Shown: in pieces, positions 23,689 through 34,073 of the stretch
Layout: each line of letters opens with the position of its first letter
Position numbering within the stretch: the stretch's first letter is position 1
Assembly: GCA_015680635.1 (NCBI GenBank)
Contig: JAABOA010000021.1
Span: 1-34,073 of the forward strand
DNA: 34,073 bases
Direction: 5' to 3'
DNA from: Lunasporangiospora selenospora
Taxonomy: Eukaryota; Mortierellomycota; Mortierellomycetes; Mortierellales; Mortierellaceae
Made by a program: the position numbers and the translations under genes
Notes under the pieces: model-generated
Seen by the model: only the letters and a program-made list of their open reading frames with translations
Told to the model about the DNA's origin: nothing
The model's database searches: none

Positions 23689-25747
23689 ATGCTTCCAAGG
23701 CTCGTGAACAAGGAGGAATCAACGTTAACAGTGTTCAGACGCGCCATTGCAACCCATTTGGCAAGGACACTTGAAAAATCCGAACAAGAGATTGTACCGA
23801 TCGTACAGTTAAACACCACTTTCCACCGATCAGGTTATAGCATCTTTCTGGTGGTTCTGAAACGACTTGGACCATTGGACGATGCCACGACTCAGAAATG
23901 TTTGGAGCTTGGGGTCGACACTCGAGAATATATTCGAGGGGTGAGACTAGTAAAGGGACTGCTCCTCTTTGACCCCGATACGACGCAACTAGTTCAACTT
24001 ACAGTGAGGCGTATATACAAACTCCTTGGGCCAGAGGAGGCCCAAACCCACGCCGCGCCTGCAGAAACAGAACAGCCAAAGTCAGGCGATGGAATCGAAA
24101 TTGCCCTCGGGAAACGACCAAGAGACCGTGCAGAGGACCCTATCGTGCTTGTGGATGGATCAAAGACTCAGGAAGTGGAAAATGCATACAGTTCATTGCG
24201 GAGGATAATCCTTGTTGGGGTTATTGCAAGGATGGCCACCTCCTCGACCTTGTCTCTTACCAAGGTCATCCTTGACAAGAATGGTAAACGAAAGCCTCTC
24301 CTTTTTTTAGGAGGTCTCGTCGTCAAAACAAGGGATGTGAACCTATTGAATGCACGAACATTGAGTGTTTGCTGACTCAATTTATCCTGCATTGGGTGGT
24401 CATGCTATTTTTCTTTTTTCCCGTGGCAATTGTGGATATGGCGTACTTTTAGATTACAACAGCGAGCTGAGTTTGTTCAATGAGCTGGATATTGTCTACA
24501 AGGATAGCAATCCAACGTTGAAAGAGTTAACGAGCGCTTCCACCAATGGACATGAATATGACAGAGATTATCTTGGCATTATACGGAAGGCACTGCAGGA
24601 CAACTCGGACATTAAAGCTGTCTTTAAGACTGGGGAGGATGGTTCAGGAACCTGGACAGTCGACCTGTCGACTCAGCGACTTGGTCAGAACGTTAAAGTG
24701 TTTACTTCGACTGCTAACAGTGTGGAGGAACCAACTGCTTTGATCAAACGCATTATCTCTCTTGCAAAGCAATTTGAGGACTATCCTGCGTGCAGTCGGT
24801 ACCTCTGGATTGTCCCAGACGCAAGTCGTCAGTTCGCAGAACGGGCACTGTACCTGGCAAAAGCGATCTTTCACGAACGACCGGACAGTGGGAGTGAAAG
24901 GACACGTCCCTGGCCTCAGCTGATTGAGCCCATTTACTATGGGCCTGTCTCTGGGAGTCTGCCTGTATTAGGGGTAGAGTTGAGCGATGACATGACTAAA
25001 GCAGATGGCGGTGATTACGCTAAAATACTTCATTATGCAAATGCAAGGATGAGAGAGCAAGTTGTCGAGAACCGGGGAGAGGGTGATCTGGACGACGATG
25101 ATGATGACAGCCGACCCGCTATGGACGAAGAAAAAGTATCAAGATTGGCGACTATATTAAGCCTCTCAGCCCTGTCGATTGCCTGCACAGGTCTTCGCCG
25201 AGAAAGAAAACTCTCTCTTGATATGATCAAGGTTCTAAGTGGCAAAGGAAGTAATGGTATCTTCCTCCAATACATGCTATCAAGACTTTGTGGGTATGTA
25301 CTACAGTCAAATGTTTGGGCTCTTCTGGCTACAAAACTACATTTGACACCTGCATTTTATTTAAACAATTGGAATAATGGAGGGCGAAGAAGGCGTCTTT
25401 AACATGGTTTTATATAAAATAGGATTGAGCGAAAGGCCACGGTAGAGTTGGACCCGGGAACCGATGTAGCATTGCTTTGTCCGTATCCAGAGTCTCTCCA
25501 TCTTGCCGTTTTAATAGCAGAATGGGAAGATGTCGTACTCTCTGTCCGCGATTCGCTCGAACCCTCGCTCCTTGTGAATTTGCTGTTTGAAATCGCATCA
25601 CAGGTCGGCCAGGCAAACAGGGTCTTGCGTGTAAAAGGGATGGGAGATTCCGTGGCCAAAGCTCGGTGGTTACTTTTCTGGGCTGCCAAGCGTGTGTTGG
25701 AGGAAAGCTTCACCGTTTTCGGACTTGAATCTGCCAAAGAAATGTGA
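23689..25747 (+). CDS. DALRD3-like protein, catalytically dead arginyl-tRNA-synthetase relative
   Basis: In animals DALRD3 recognises certain arginine tRNAs and guides a METTL2-type enzyme to make 3-methylcytidine at position 32. Three exons, 23689-24283, 24453-25293 and 25423-25747, give 586 residues (human DALRD3 about 540). The 169-nt first intron has a GTAAAC donor and TTTTAG acceptor in matching phase, and brings KVILDKN next to DYNSELSLFNEL. LKELTSAS (near 222) matches the equivalent human DALRD3 segment. A synthetase-like core follows (RYLWIVPDASRQFAERALYL), then an Asp-rich insert (about 413) and a C-terminal DALR domain: NGIFLQYMLSRLCGIERK, then YPESLHLAVLIAEWEDVV and ending FTVFGLESAKEM. 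The HIGH motif is not seen, and the KMSKS-equivalent loop reads VELSDDMTKADGG, so aminoacylation is unlikely. Identification rests on motif order and is inference. A partial ArgRS paralogue with another role is the alternative. Confidence 0.78.
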
Positions 25748-25900
25748 GGGCGAAGCAACACTGCGCCACACCGTGCAGCTGGTTCGCATTTTCTCTTAAA
25801 TATGTCAATAAAAATGAAGTTTCCGAGGACCTTTTTTATCATCCTGCACATTTGGTGTTCTCGCACTCTTATCTCCATTCCCAGACGAAATCCAACCAAC

Positions 25901-28900
25901 ATGATGCACTCGAGGCCCACTCTGCAACAGCATGATCACCGCCAACAACCCCCTCAGGGCGTCTGCCCTGAGTCCTGCCCAACACCATCTCTAATCCTCC
26001 TCAATAGCGAACTCTCCAATTCTCACTCCCAGAAAAGGCGAGATGGGCACTGGAGGGCCGTCCGTCCTCTGGATTTCGATGACAGTGAAATGGGCCATCC
26101 CAACAAGCGTCACTCTTTCGAGCTCAACCGCAGCAGTAATATTGCCGAGGGTAGTGACCGCAGCATTTTAAGAAATACCTCCAGGAACGTTAGCAGCTGC
26201 AGCACCAGTTTCAGCGAGGATGAAGATCCACAAGAGCCCTTTCTTGGGTTGGCATTTGGCAGCATCAACGAGCTGGATGACTGGTATGACTTTGCTCTGG
26301 ACTGCCATGATGTCCATCAGAGCCATTCCGACCTAACGACTACGCTGGACAGTCTTCAGGTTAGCTCGTCACTCGGGTCCATGCAGTTCACTGAGCAGGG
26401 CAACTTCAACTCGGAACTTGATCTAGCAAACTTTTCATTTCTCTGGCCACCCGTGGAAATCCCACAACTCGAACTCGACGCTGCATCCGAAGGTAGATAA
26501 AGAAGAGGGAAGAGTGCGGGAACGAGAGTGGGAGGGGTGGAAGTGGGAAATCTCCCTGTCCTACTCTAAACACGTGCACCTGTTTAAAGTCATAATTTTC
26601 TTTGTTTCCTCCCTCTATTGTTAGACCATTCCGCGAGTCAAATGAGGAGCTCCTCGCCACTCTTTGGTCTTCACTACGCAACCAAACCGCCTCAGATCAC
26701 AAGCGACATGATCGGACAGGATAAGCGGGCCAACTTGGCAACATCCTCATCCACATCCTCCTCCTCGTCATCCTCCTCCTCCTCCACATCCCCCTCATCC
26801 ACATCCTCCTCTTCCTCGGCCTCCTCCAATCAAGATGTATCCACGTCGGGTCTGATGACAAGCTCAGTCCTTGGATCCAATATCACCTCTCTTACTAACG
26901 AAACGCTCCCCTTTGGTATCGGTTACAATGGGGAGGGTCGAAGCTCTAACACTCAAGGCGGTAGTACTGGAAACAGCAATAACAGCAGCGCCTCCAACCG
27001 AGAAGTACCTGCCTCAACTCTATCGACAACCTCGATCTTTGGATCCGATCTTGCCTCCTTTGCTAGCACATTCCTTCCCCTTGGCTTTGATGATAATGGG
27101 TACGCTATCGGGTCCTACAATCTAAATAGCAGTGTTGGTAGCACCAGATACAGTAACGGCACTGAAGGATCTAGAGACAGAAACAGATCTGTTGGAGAGA
27201 GTGGGGCTGAAGCGAACTCTGAATTGCATTACACTCGCAACGGCAAGGCGATCCTCAGTCTTCTGGATGGGATTGAGTCCAATGAAGAAGCGGAAGGAGA
27301 GAAAAGAATCTCGACTCCCGAAGGGATGGCTCCACATATCGAGTTGTACGAGTACCAAAAGGCCGGTCTCGCGTGGTTACAATCCAAAGAAGCTGGACCA
27401 AATCGAGGAGGGATCCTAGGCGACGACATGGTAAGATGTGTGGTTTCCCCTGTAACCGCGATACATGTGTTTGCATGAATGCATGGGTATTTTATTTTAT
27501 TTTTCCCTATTCCAATGTGAAGCTCGACAATCTAATTTCTCTGCATCTCTAAATAGGGCCTCGGAAAGACCCTTCAGGCAATCTCGTTGATCGTCTCGCG
27601 TCCTGCAGAGTCTATTCAGCAGACCACGGACTGGAGTTATGCATCCTCGCATTTGCCTCCAGAGGAAGCTCGGATGCCTATCAAGACCACATTGGTGATC
27701 GTACCATTAGCACTAATGTACCAGTGGCAAGGGGAACTTGAGCGAGTTACTCGCCCAGGGCATTTGAAGGTCTTTGTTTATTACGGCAGGGACCGGTTCG
27801 AAAGAGGAACTCGAACAAAGATCAGTCCAAAGGTTCTCAGCGAGTATGATGGTAAGCGGCCTCTCGATTTTTTTTGTTGAATTGGCAGTCCTTTTGTGAT
27901 GGCTTTCGCTTACTCGTCTGTTCCCCCACTCTAGTAATTATTACAACCTTAACAGCCCTCAAAGATGACTTCTGCAAGGAGGAGCATTTGGTCTTTGGGC
28001 CTCTATGCCTGGTGAAATTCCATAGGGTCGTTATCGATGAGGCGCATGAAATCAAAAACCACAGAACAAAGGCTTCACAGGCCTGTGCAGCTCTTGCAGC
28101 AGACTACCGGTGGTGCTTGACGGGTAAGAAGGGGCGGTAAAAAAAAAGGATCTGTGCACTAGTCGCTTTGGTACACAGAGTGGTATTGAGATAGGAATTA
28201 ATCCAGACCTTTCCCATATTAATGACCATACTCTTCTAGGCACACCTATCCAGAACAACATTGTTGAACTCTATTCATTGATTCGATTCTTGAGGATCGA
28301 GCCGTACTGCGAATGGCGCGAGTTCCAAAAAACATTTACTGACGGCAAAAATAAGTCGACCCAGGCCATCTTCCAACGAGTTCAAGTGCTCTTGAAGGCA
28401 ATTTGCCTTCGTAGAACCAAAAGCAAGAAGATTGACAACAAACCAATTCTTGTGTTGCCGACTCGACATTTCCAGAAACACACGATTCAATTCTCGGAAG
28501 ATGAGCGAGCGTTCTATACCGCACTGAATGATAGGACTCAGAGACGAGTCAATGCCTACCTTCGACAGGGGACCATGACTAAGAATTACTCCTGCGTAAG
28601 TCTCGAGATATCAAGGCACTTCTCAATATGTACTTGGCAAGGTTACAGGTGCTAAAAAGGTTTGGGGACTTGTTCACTTATTAGATGCTCCAACTCTTGC
28701 TTCGGCTGAGGCAGGCGTGTTGCCACCCCCACTTGATCAAGGATCTGGAGGTGGTTGAGAAGCCTCAGAATGTCCAAGACCTTTTGAACGGACTAGTTCA
28801 AAGTGTCCTCCACCGCTTGTTGGAAAACGACACCGAGGCAGCGGAATGCCCAATTTGTATGGATGTCAACGATGACAATGTTATCCTCAACAAATGTGGT

Positions 28901-30051
28901 CATGTATTTTGCAGAGACTGCATTACAGGTCTGTTTTTCTGTATTACGTTTTACTTTATTGTGATGTACCCAGACTATACAATACAGCCTATATCTGACC
29001 TATACATTTTAATCTCTCTCTTGTTTCCTTCTCATACTCGGCTTTAACAGCTCATCTGAGCCTCCGTACAAAGAACGTTGGACCATGCCCCCAATGCCGA
29101 GCCGAATCTAGTCTCATAGATTTCATTCCGGTCAAGGACTTTAATCGACGATTCAAGCCCGAATCTCTCGTGGATTCCGTTTCTGACGGTGAAACTGAGG
29201 ACGACAAGGCTATTGAGGATGTCGACCCATGGCTGAGCAGTAGCAAGGTTATTCGAATGATTGAAATTGTTGAAGATGCCAAGGCTAAAGGTGAAAAGAC
29301 GGTTGTCTTTTCTCAGTTTACTGGGTTCTTGTCGGTGATGGAGAGGCCACTCCGTGAGAAGGGCATTGGATTTCTCAGGGTAATGGCCTAGTTTTGTGAT
29401 CATGACCATTGTCCCAAGCCTGGGTTACCAACTCAGAATAATCCCAATACTGACAAAAAAATGATTGCATGCGGTTTTAGTATGATGGGAAAATGGATGC
29501 CAAGGCACGAAATGAGGCGGTCCAGAAGATGAGCAGCGACCCTCGGTACTCTGTCATACTAGTCAGTCTAAAATGTGGTGCAATGGGCCTCAACCTGACA
29601 GCGGCAAACCAGTAAGACTTCTCTTTTTTATTTCCACAGTTCGTTGCGTAAGACCTTGACGTTGCTGGTGTGCGACTTCAAATACTGACATTCTTGATAA
29701 ACCCATTTCTCTAGTGTTATTCTAATGGATCCGTGGTGGAACCCTGCGGTTGGAAACCAAGCGATTGACCGTATCTACCGAATCGGGCAAACAAGAGAAG
29801 TCTATGTCCACCAGCTTTGTGTCGAGGACACAGTCGAGGACCGTATCCTTACAATGCAAATAAGAAAGCAGGACATGATCAATTCAGCCCTTGGTGAAGG
29901 TGGTGCCTCCCAGATTACCAAGTTCGGTGTAAGTGAAACTCTTGGGGGAAAGCGGCCTTTATGTTTATGAGAACTATCTCGAATTGACAATGTTCTTTGG
30001 TTCTTTCTTTCTTTCTAGGTGAACGAGCTACTTTATCTCTTCCGTGGCTAA
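25901..30051 (+). CDS. SNF2-family RING-finger DNA translocase (Rad5/Rad16/Uls1 group)
   Basis: Enzymes of this group are nuclear ATP-driven DNA translocases with an inserted RING ubiquitin-ligase domain, acting in damage tolerance or on SUMO-modified chromatin. Ten exons, 25901-26492, 26625-27430, 27557-27851, 27935-28123, 28240-28595, 28685-28928, 29051-29379, 29481-29611, 29715-29928 and 30019-30051, give 1062 residues. About 430 N-terminal residues are Ser/Asn-rich and probably disordered, with a SUMO-interaction-like LILL. Motif I is GGILGDDMGLGKT (near 465; an intron splits it after ATG). Motif II is DEAH (about 600), followed by TGTPIQNN. The RING is CPIC, then CGHVFCRDC, then CPQC (about 799-850). 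Motif V is CGAMGLNLTAAN and motif VI is QAIDRIYRIGQ (about 996). The end ELLYLFRG resembles Uls1/Rrp1. No HIRAN domain is visible, which argues against Rad5/HLTF. An in-frame ATG at 25802 is an alternative start. Confidence 0.9.
26747..26826. repeat. TCC-rich serine-coding tract in the SNF2-RING gene
   Basis: Imperfect TCC/TCA triplets within exon 2 encode a run of Ser with a few Thr and Pro. It lies in the disordered N-terminal part, upstream of the ATPase domain, and is likely length-variable between strains. Confidence 0.75.
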
Positions 30052-30548
30052 AGGGAAGAAACAATGCACTCGTGTTGGAGCCTTTGCAATCCCCTAACGG
30101 GAGGATAAAACAACAAATTGCTAAAATCTCGCATGTGAAGATCGAAACATATTGCCCTTCTCCCTTCTTCTCTGCACCCCCGCAACTCTGCAACATTGCG
30201 AAAGAAGAGCCACTCAGTCTTCAACGTCAAATCTTTGGCAGACTACCCTTGCGACTCTCCCCTCTATTCCTCTGCTTCCCTTCGACTTTACACAGTACTA
30301 AGAATACAACAACTTAGGAATATTCTACGAGAGGAAAGCAAAAAAAAAAAAAAATAAGACGCGAGGGAGCTAGGATGATAATCTCCTACAAAAGTAGTCT
30401 TGCATTGCGATATGAACAAAGGAAGGAGGGAAAAAATATGAAAGATCTACTCTAGATACAGAAGGGAAAAAAAGATATATTGGAGATGAAATGACTGATG
30501 CTTTGGGTTTGGCTTCCTATGGCCTTGCGAGATCTCTTGTTTCCATTA
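30052..30548. other. Convergent 3' region between the SNF2-RING gene and the Nox gene
   Basis: This stretch carries the 3' untranslated regions of the two facing genes. An A run (30340-30354) and A/T-rich segments near 30480-30548 may be involved in transcript ends. No gene-like frame is present. Confidence 0.5.
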
Positions 30549-32648
30549 TTAAAAATTTTCTGTAAAAAAAAATAATCAAAAAGCAAAGACAGTTAGATCA
30601 TTAAGAAAAGGCCTTGTAGAGACAACAAATGTGTGTACGCGTGTTTTTTTCTGTCCTTGTACGAGCAACATGATGACAATACCTTTATGCCAGATAAACT
30701 GTGTGCTCCCAGAACTGAACTTGGTACAGCAGGCTTGAAGTTGTTTACCCATTTTCTTGGGTCCACAGAAAAAAACTCCAATATCCGTGTCGGCATGATG
30801 GTCCTTGATCCGGTCAAATTCAATGTCCAGGTTGGGTCGTCCAAAACACGTCCTTGCCCTCAGTCCCGTCACCGTATCCGCAAACGCGCCTTCCTCGTTC
30901 AGCATCAGGTTACCCACCTCAGAATGGCGTAAACGACCTGTCAGGAACGTATGAATCTCGATAAACTGATTTAAATCCTGTGATTCCAGTGCCAACAACA
31001 ACGATTGGAACCATTCAAATGATTCCTTATCTCGGCAAATCCAGAAAAAGTACACCTTGTGGAGCTTGGTCGACTTTGTCGGGTAATTGACTCGGTACCA
31101 AATGCTTTTCAAGACGCTGGCAAAGGGTGTAACACCGATACCGGCCCCTACTAGGACAGTCACTTCGTACTTGAACACATCCTCGGATGCAGCTCCAAAG
31201 GGTCCATCGATCATGATCCGTGGCAGGACTGTGACAAGGCCATTGCGGTCTCCCAAGTTTTCATCCCATTCCCCGACTCCGTCGACATCACAGCCAAGTC
31301 GTTTGCTAAGTGCCTTGGTGAAATCGCCCACGATACGAATATGGACCGAAAGATAATCCTCTTCAGGTGCATTGGTCAACGTGAACGGATGCCATTGCCA
31401 AAGCGAGACTTCGGGACAGCACAAAAAGATGTATTGACCCGCCAAGGGCTGACAGTTTTCCTTCTTGATCTGGATCTCGACGACTTTGGAGGGATGGAGG
31501 ATGACACGAGAGATGACCGTCTTTTGACCCGCGCGCCATTCGCGTGCAATTCGTTCCATCAGATAGACAAACCCACTGGCGACCCAGTATTTCCAAAAGC
31601 TGGAGATATCCTTGCAATAAGGAGGCCGATCCGGTGTCAACAGGCAAAAGGCTCCGTGGAAGGAAAAACAAAAGAAGAACAACATAAAGAGATGGTGCCA
31701 GTACCAAAATATTTCAAATTTTTTACGACGCACGGCAGGGAGTGAGGTCAGGACCATGATGACGAGAAAGAGGAGCATTAGGTGACCTGTCAGGCCTGGG
31801 CCCGAGACAAACATGAGGTTCCAGAAGTTATACTTGTCTGGTTGTGCATCTGCTAGACGTTTAAAGTTGACATAGTGGGCAAAGGTATGGACAAAGGAGA
31901 AGAACACAATGCTCCAGGCAATGGCCTTGTGAAAGTGGACGGCTTTGTCAAAGGGTACGACACGGTTCAGGGGTGTGGACCGGAGCCAAGAGATGAGCGT
32001 TCGGCAGACAGGGAAGAGGATCATGCCCGAGTCGACATGAAGGACGAGGGCGGCACCACGGGCCAAGGGTAAGGTCAGGCCCAGGAGAGATCGAGCACGG
32101 GCAAAGTTGTCCGAGTAGTAGTAGTTGAAAGAGGCGAGACCAAAGAGACCAACATGGACTAGGATCCACAAACCGAAAAAGATGACACGGTTGCCTACAA
32201 TGCACACACACACACATACACACACAAGTGGAGATACAAGGAGGAGGTGGGGGAGATGCGGAGAAGGGAGATGCGGAGAAGGGAGGAGAGAAGGACAAAA
32301 GGGGTGAGGGAGGTGAGACCGTGTTCCTGTCTGAGAAAGAAGAGATTATTCAGAGAAAAAGAGAAAGGGAAGGAGCAAGAAAGAGAACCGGACACGAGAC
32401 TTGCCTTCATTAATCATCCAGATGCTGAACCGCTGGTGCCATGAGATCCCGCTCTTTTCGTCCTTCTCCTCTGTCCTTTCCTGGGCCAAGTCCGCCGTTG
32501 AAGCGTGCGCAGGCTTCAAATAGTCATTGAAGGGTCGCAGATGACTTAGGTCCGTGAGACTGTTGCTCTGTGCCAGTTGACGACTCTGACTACCGTTGCT
32601 GTGTTGAGAGATATTGCTCCCATTCTGTGTCCGTCCTCTCGTTGACAT
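30549..32648 (-). CDS. Fungal NADPH oxidase (gp91phox/Nox family)
   Basis: Nox enzymes pass electrons from NADPH through FAD and two haems to make superoxide across a membrane, and in fungi drive development and hyphal fusion. Exons are 32648(or further)-32405, 32194-30683 and 30559-30549, giving at least 588 residues. The intron at 32195-32404 has a GC donor (G|GCAAGT) and rebuilds WMINEGNRVIFFGLW. Haem ligands are the His pairs in HFHKAIAW/FVHTFAHYVNF and WYWHHLFMLFFFCFSFHGAF. FAD binding is HPFTLTNAPEE. NADPH binding is DGPFGAASED, VGAGIGVTPFASVL and FCGPKKMGKQL. The last exon is only 11 nt and supplies the conserved C-terminal Glu-Asn-Phe after FIWHK. No EF hands are seen. The first in-frame ATG is 32648. 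However, the Ser/Thr-rich frame stays open upstream and could join an ATG at 33397 through a weak 59-nt intron (33096-33154). NoxA versus NoxB is not decided. Confidence 0.93.
32203..32226. repeat. (CA)n microsatellite inside the first Nox intron
   Basis: An almost pure CA repeat, interrupted once by TA, lies just inside the acceptor end of the GC-AG intron. On the sense strand it is a TG tract ending a few bases before the splice acceptor. Confidence 0.9.
32251..32285. repeat. 15-bp tandem repeat inside the first Nox intron
   Basis: The unit GGGAGATGCGGAGAA occurs twice exactly (32251-32265 and 32266-32280), followed by a 5-bp partial third copy. The sense strand of the gene is correspondingly pyrimidine-rich here, which may help acceptor recognition. 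Confidence 0.85.
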
Positions 32649-34073
32649 GACGAATCGGGTTGCTGGTTTGTTGAATCCCTTGAGTTCAAAGTATCGTGGC
32701 GATGGGGGTGGAATCAGTGGATTGGAGGATGAGGCGACGGGCCGTGATGTCGAGTGGTCCCTGCTTTGGGTGGAAGCTTCAAGAACGGCAGCCCTGGATG
32801 ACGATTGGCCGTCTGTAGTCCCTGTTGGTTGTTGTGGTGTCCGTGATGAGGAAGAGGCGGCAGAGGCGGAGGTGGTGGTGCGTGTGGCTGCAGCGGATCG
32901 TCCAGTGACAGTTGAGTATGCAGTGGTAGTGGTGGTCGTGAATAGGTCGTCGTTACGACTGCCTGAGCTGGAATGGATAATGTCCAATGTTGATTGAGGC
33001 GTCGGGTCGCAATGGAAATGCACTCTTGAATGTGAATTCAATTTCGGTGGCGGCGACCAAGACGACGACGACGACGACGACAGAGGTGACGGAAACTGAG
33101 ACGGGCAAGACAAGAAGGAGGATGGGGCAAACGCGCGTCGGTGCTGGCTGTGACCTCGTTTGTGTCTCTGGCACGACTGCTACTGCTGGCGTTCTCGCTG
33201 GCGCGTCTGCAATGCGAAGGGGCCGAGGACGAGGAGAAGGCACGATGGGCATCAGAGGCAGAGGCAGAGGCAGGAGCAGGAGCTCCGTTATTATTACTTG
33301 CTGCATGTCTCCTTGTCTCTCTCCCTTGTGCGGCAGGTGCTTCCAGTGTCGATATTGCTGCTTCTACTCTAGCTTTTGATACTGCCTCTTGAGCCATAGC
33401 AAACAGAGTTGGAGTAATGGCGAGTTGGAATGCACGGTCGAGATGTGTTGGTGTGTGGGATTGGGCACGAATGATCAGAATGAGAGAAAGATCCCCCGGG
33501 TTGACCTCATTTCGATCCTTCTTGGTCCTGTTCTCCTTGCTCCCCTAGCAGACCCCACCAGGTCTAGTCCACCGTCACTGCACTGAAAAAAAAAAAGACC
33601 CTGGTTTGTTGCTGGCTAGTTGGCCGAGCGCACAGGCCCAGTTCATTGGCGGGAGAAAAGACCTTCGCCTCAAATGGATTTGGGCAGCAACCAAAACTCT
33701 CACTCTCTTCTCTCACTCTGTCTCCCATCAAAAATGGCCCGTGGGGCAACGCTTGGGTCGAAAGGGGGCAGAGGGTGAAGGGGGAACAGAGGGGCACACA
33801 CAAACACATTCACACACACATGCACATTTATAGAAAGAGATGTCAGGAGGAAAGACACGACTGGGGAAAGTCAGGAGAGAATGCTGCGCGAGTTGAGAAG
33901 AGGTGCGGGCACCCAAATAATATATAGAAACATGACTATTATTGTTGAGAATGGCGTTCCAATTTGGGTATTCTGTGTATGGCGGGGTTCGTCCAGGATA
34001 GGGCCAATAGGCACCTGCGAGCTGTTACTATAGGACATATGCACACACACCCCTTCAGGGCATCTCTTTTTTT
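32649..34073. other. Nox upstream region with probable N-terminal coding extension
   Basis: From 32649 to about 33113 the Nox frame stays open and reads a Ser/Thr-rich low-complexity sequence. Part of it is a (GAC)7 repeat at 33061-33081 that reads as serine on the sense strand. A different frame opens with an ATG at 33397 (MAQEAVSKARVEAAISTLEA) and could be the true first exon. Beyond 33400 I see no gene. A TATAAAT element on the minus strand at 33826-33832 is a possible promoter. Confidence 0.45.

Noticed and set aside
24284-24310. A 27-nt GT...TTTTTTTAG mini-intron in the DALRD3-like gene
   Set aside because: Removing it leaves the frame ending at a stop at 24375. The 169-nt intron to 24452 restores phase and joins conserved segments instead.
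24284-24365. Alternative acceptor at 24365 in the same intron
   Set aside because: It is in phase, but it uses a GAG acceptor without a pyrimidine tract and adds about 29 residues that fit no counterpart in DALRD3.
30683-30844. Nox ending by read-through of the last intron
   Set aside because: It loses the conserved Glu-Asn-Phe end, which the 11-nt exon at 30549-30559 provides exactly in phase.

Overview
This 34 kb window is nuclear DNA of a filamentous fungus. The evidence is a Gti1/Pac2 (WOPR) regulator, a fungal-type NADPH oxidase, and seven multi-exon genes with GT-AG or GC-AG introns of about 80-540 nt. The DALRD3-like gene and the intron-rich architecture suggest an early-diverging lineage such as Mucoromycota/Mortierella. 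That placement is inference, not something read directly from the sequence. There are no rRNA or tRNA genes, CRISPR arrays or complete transposons that I can support. One 10-N assembly gap lies at 12408-12417.

Layout. (1) 544-2077, minus: GDP-mannose 4,6-dehydratase, 4 exons, with a TATA box 98 bp upstream. (2) 2183-6735: gene-poor, with a (TC)n tract and one unresolved, possibly decayed membrane/coiled-coil gene at 4545-5665 minus. (3) 6736-8306, minus: WOPR-domain regulator, followed upstream by about 6.3 kb without a confident gene. (4) 14632-16283, plus: Vps74/GOLPH3, 3 exons, convergent with (5) 16810-23417, minus: CFT1/CPSF160, rebuilt here as 17 exons encoding about 1504 aa. (6) 23689-25747, plus: a divergent, catalytically dead arginyl-tRNA-synthetase relative resembling DALRD3, 3 exons, head-to-head with CFT1 across a 271-bp shared promoter. 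(7) 25901-30051, plus: a SNF2-RING translocase of the Rad5/Rad16/Uls1 group, 10 exons. (8) 30549-32648 or further, minus: NADPH oxidase, ending in an 11-nt terminal exon and carrying a long low-complexity N-terminal extension.

The genes do not form an operon or an obvious pathway cluster. They are mostly conserved housekeeping genes (GDP-fucose precursor synthesis, Golgi glycosyltransferase retention, pre-mRNA 3' end formation, tRNA-arginine biology, DNA repair/remodelling) plus two developmental genes (WOPR regulator, Nox).

The points most worth a second look are the fungal DALRD3-like protein, the high share of GC-AG introns (4 of 35 reconstructed introns), the Nox micro-exon encoding the conserved C-terminal Glu-Asn-Phe, and several coding-like islands with frameshifts or in-frame stops in the gene-poor stretches. 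I found no convincing new defence or mobile system.
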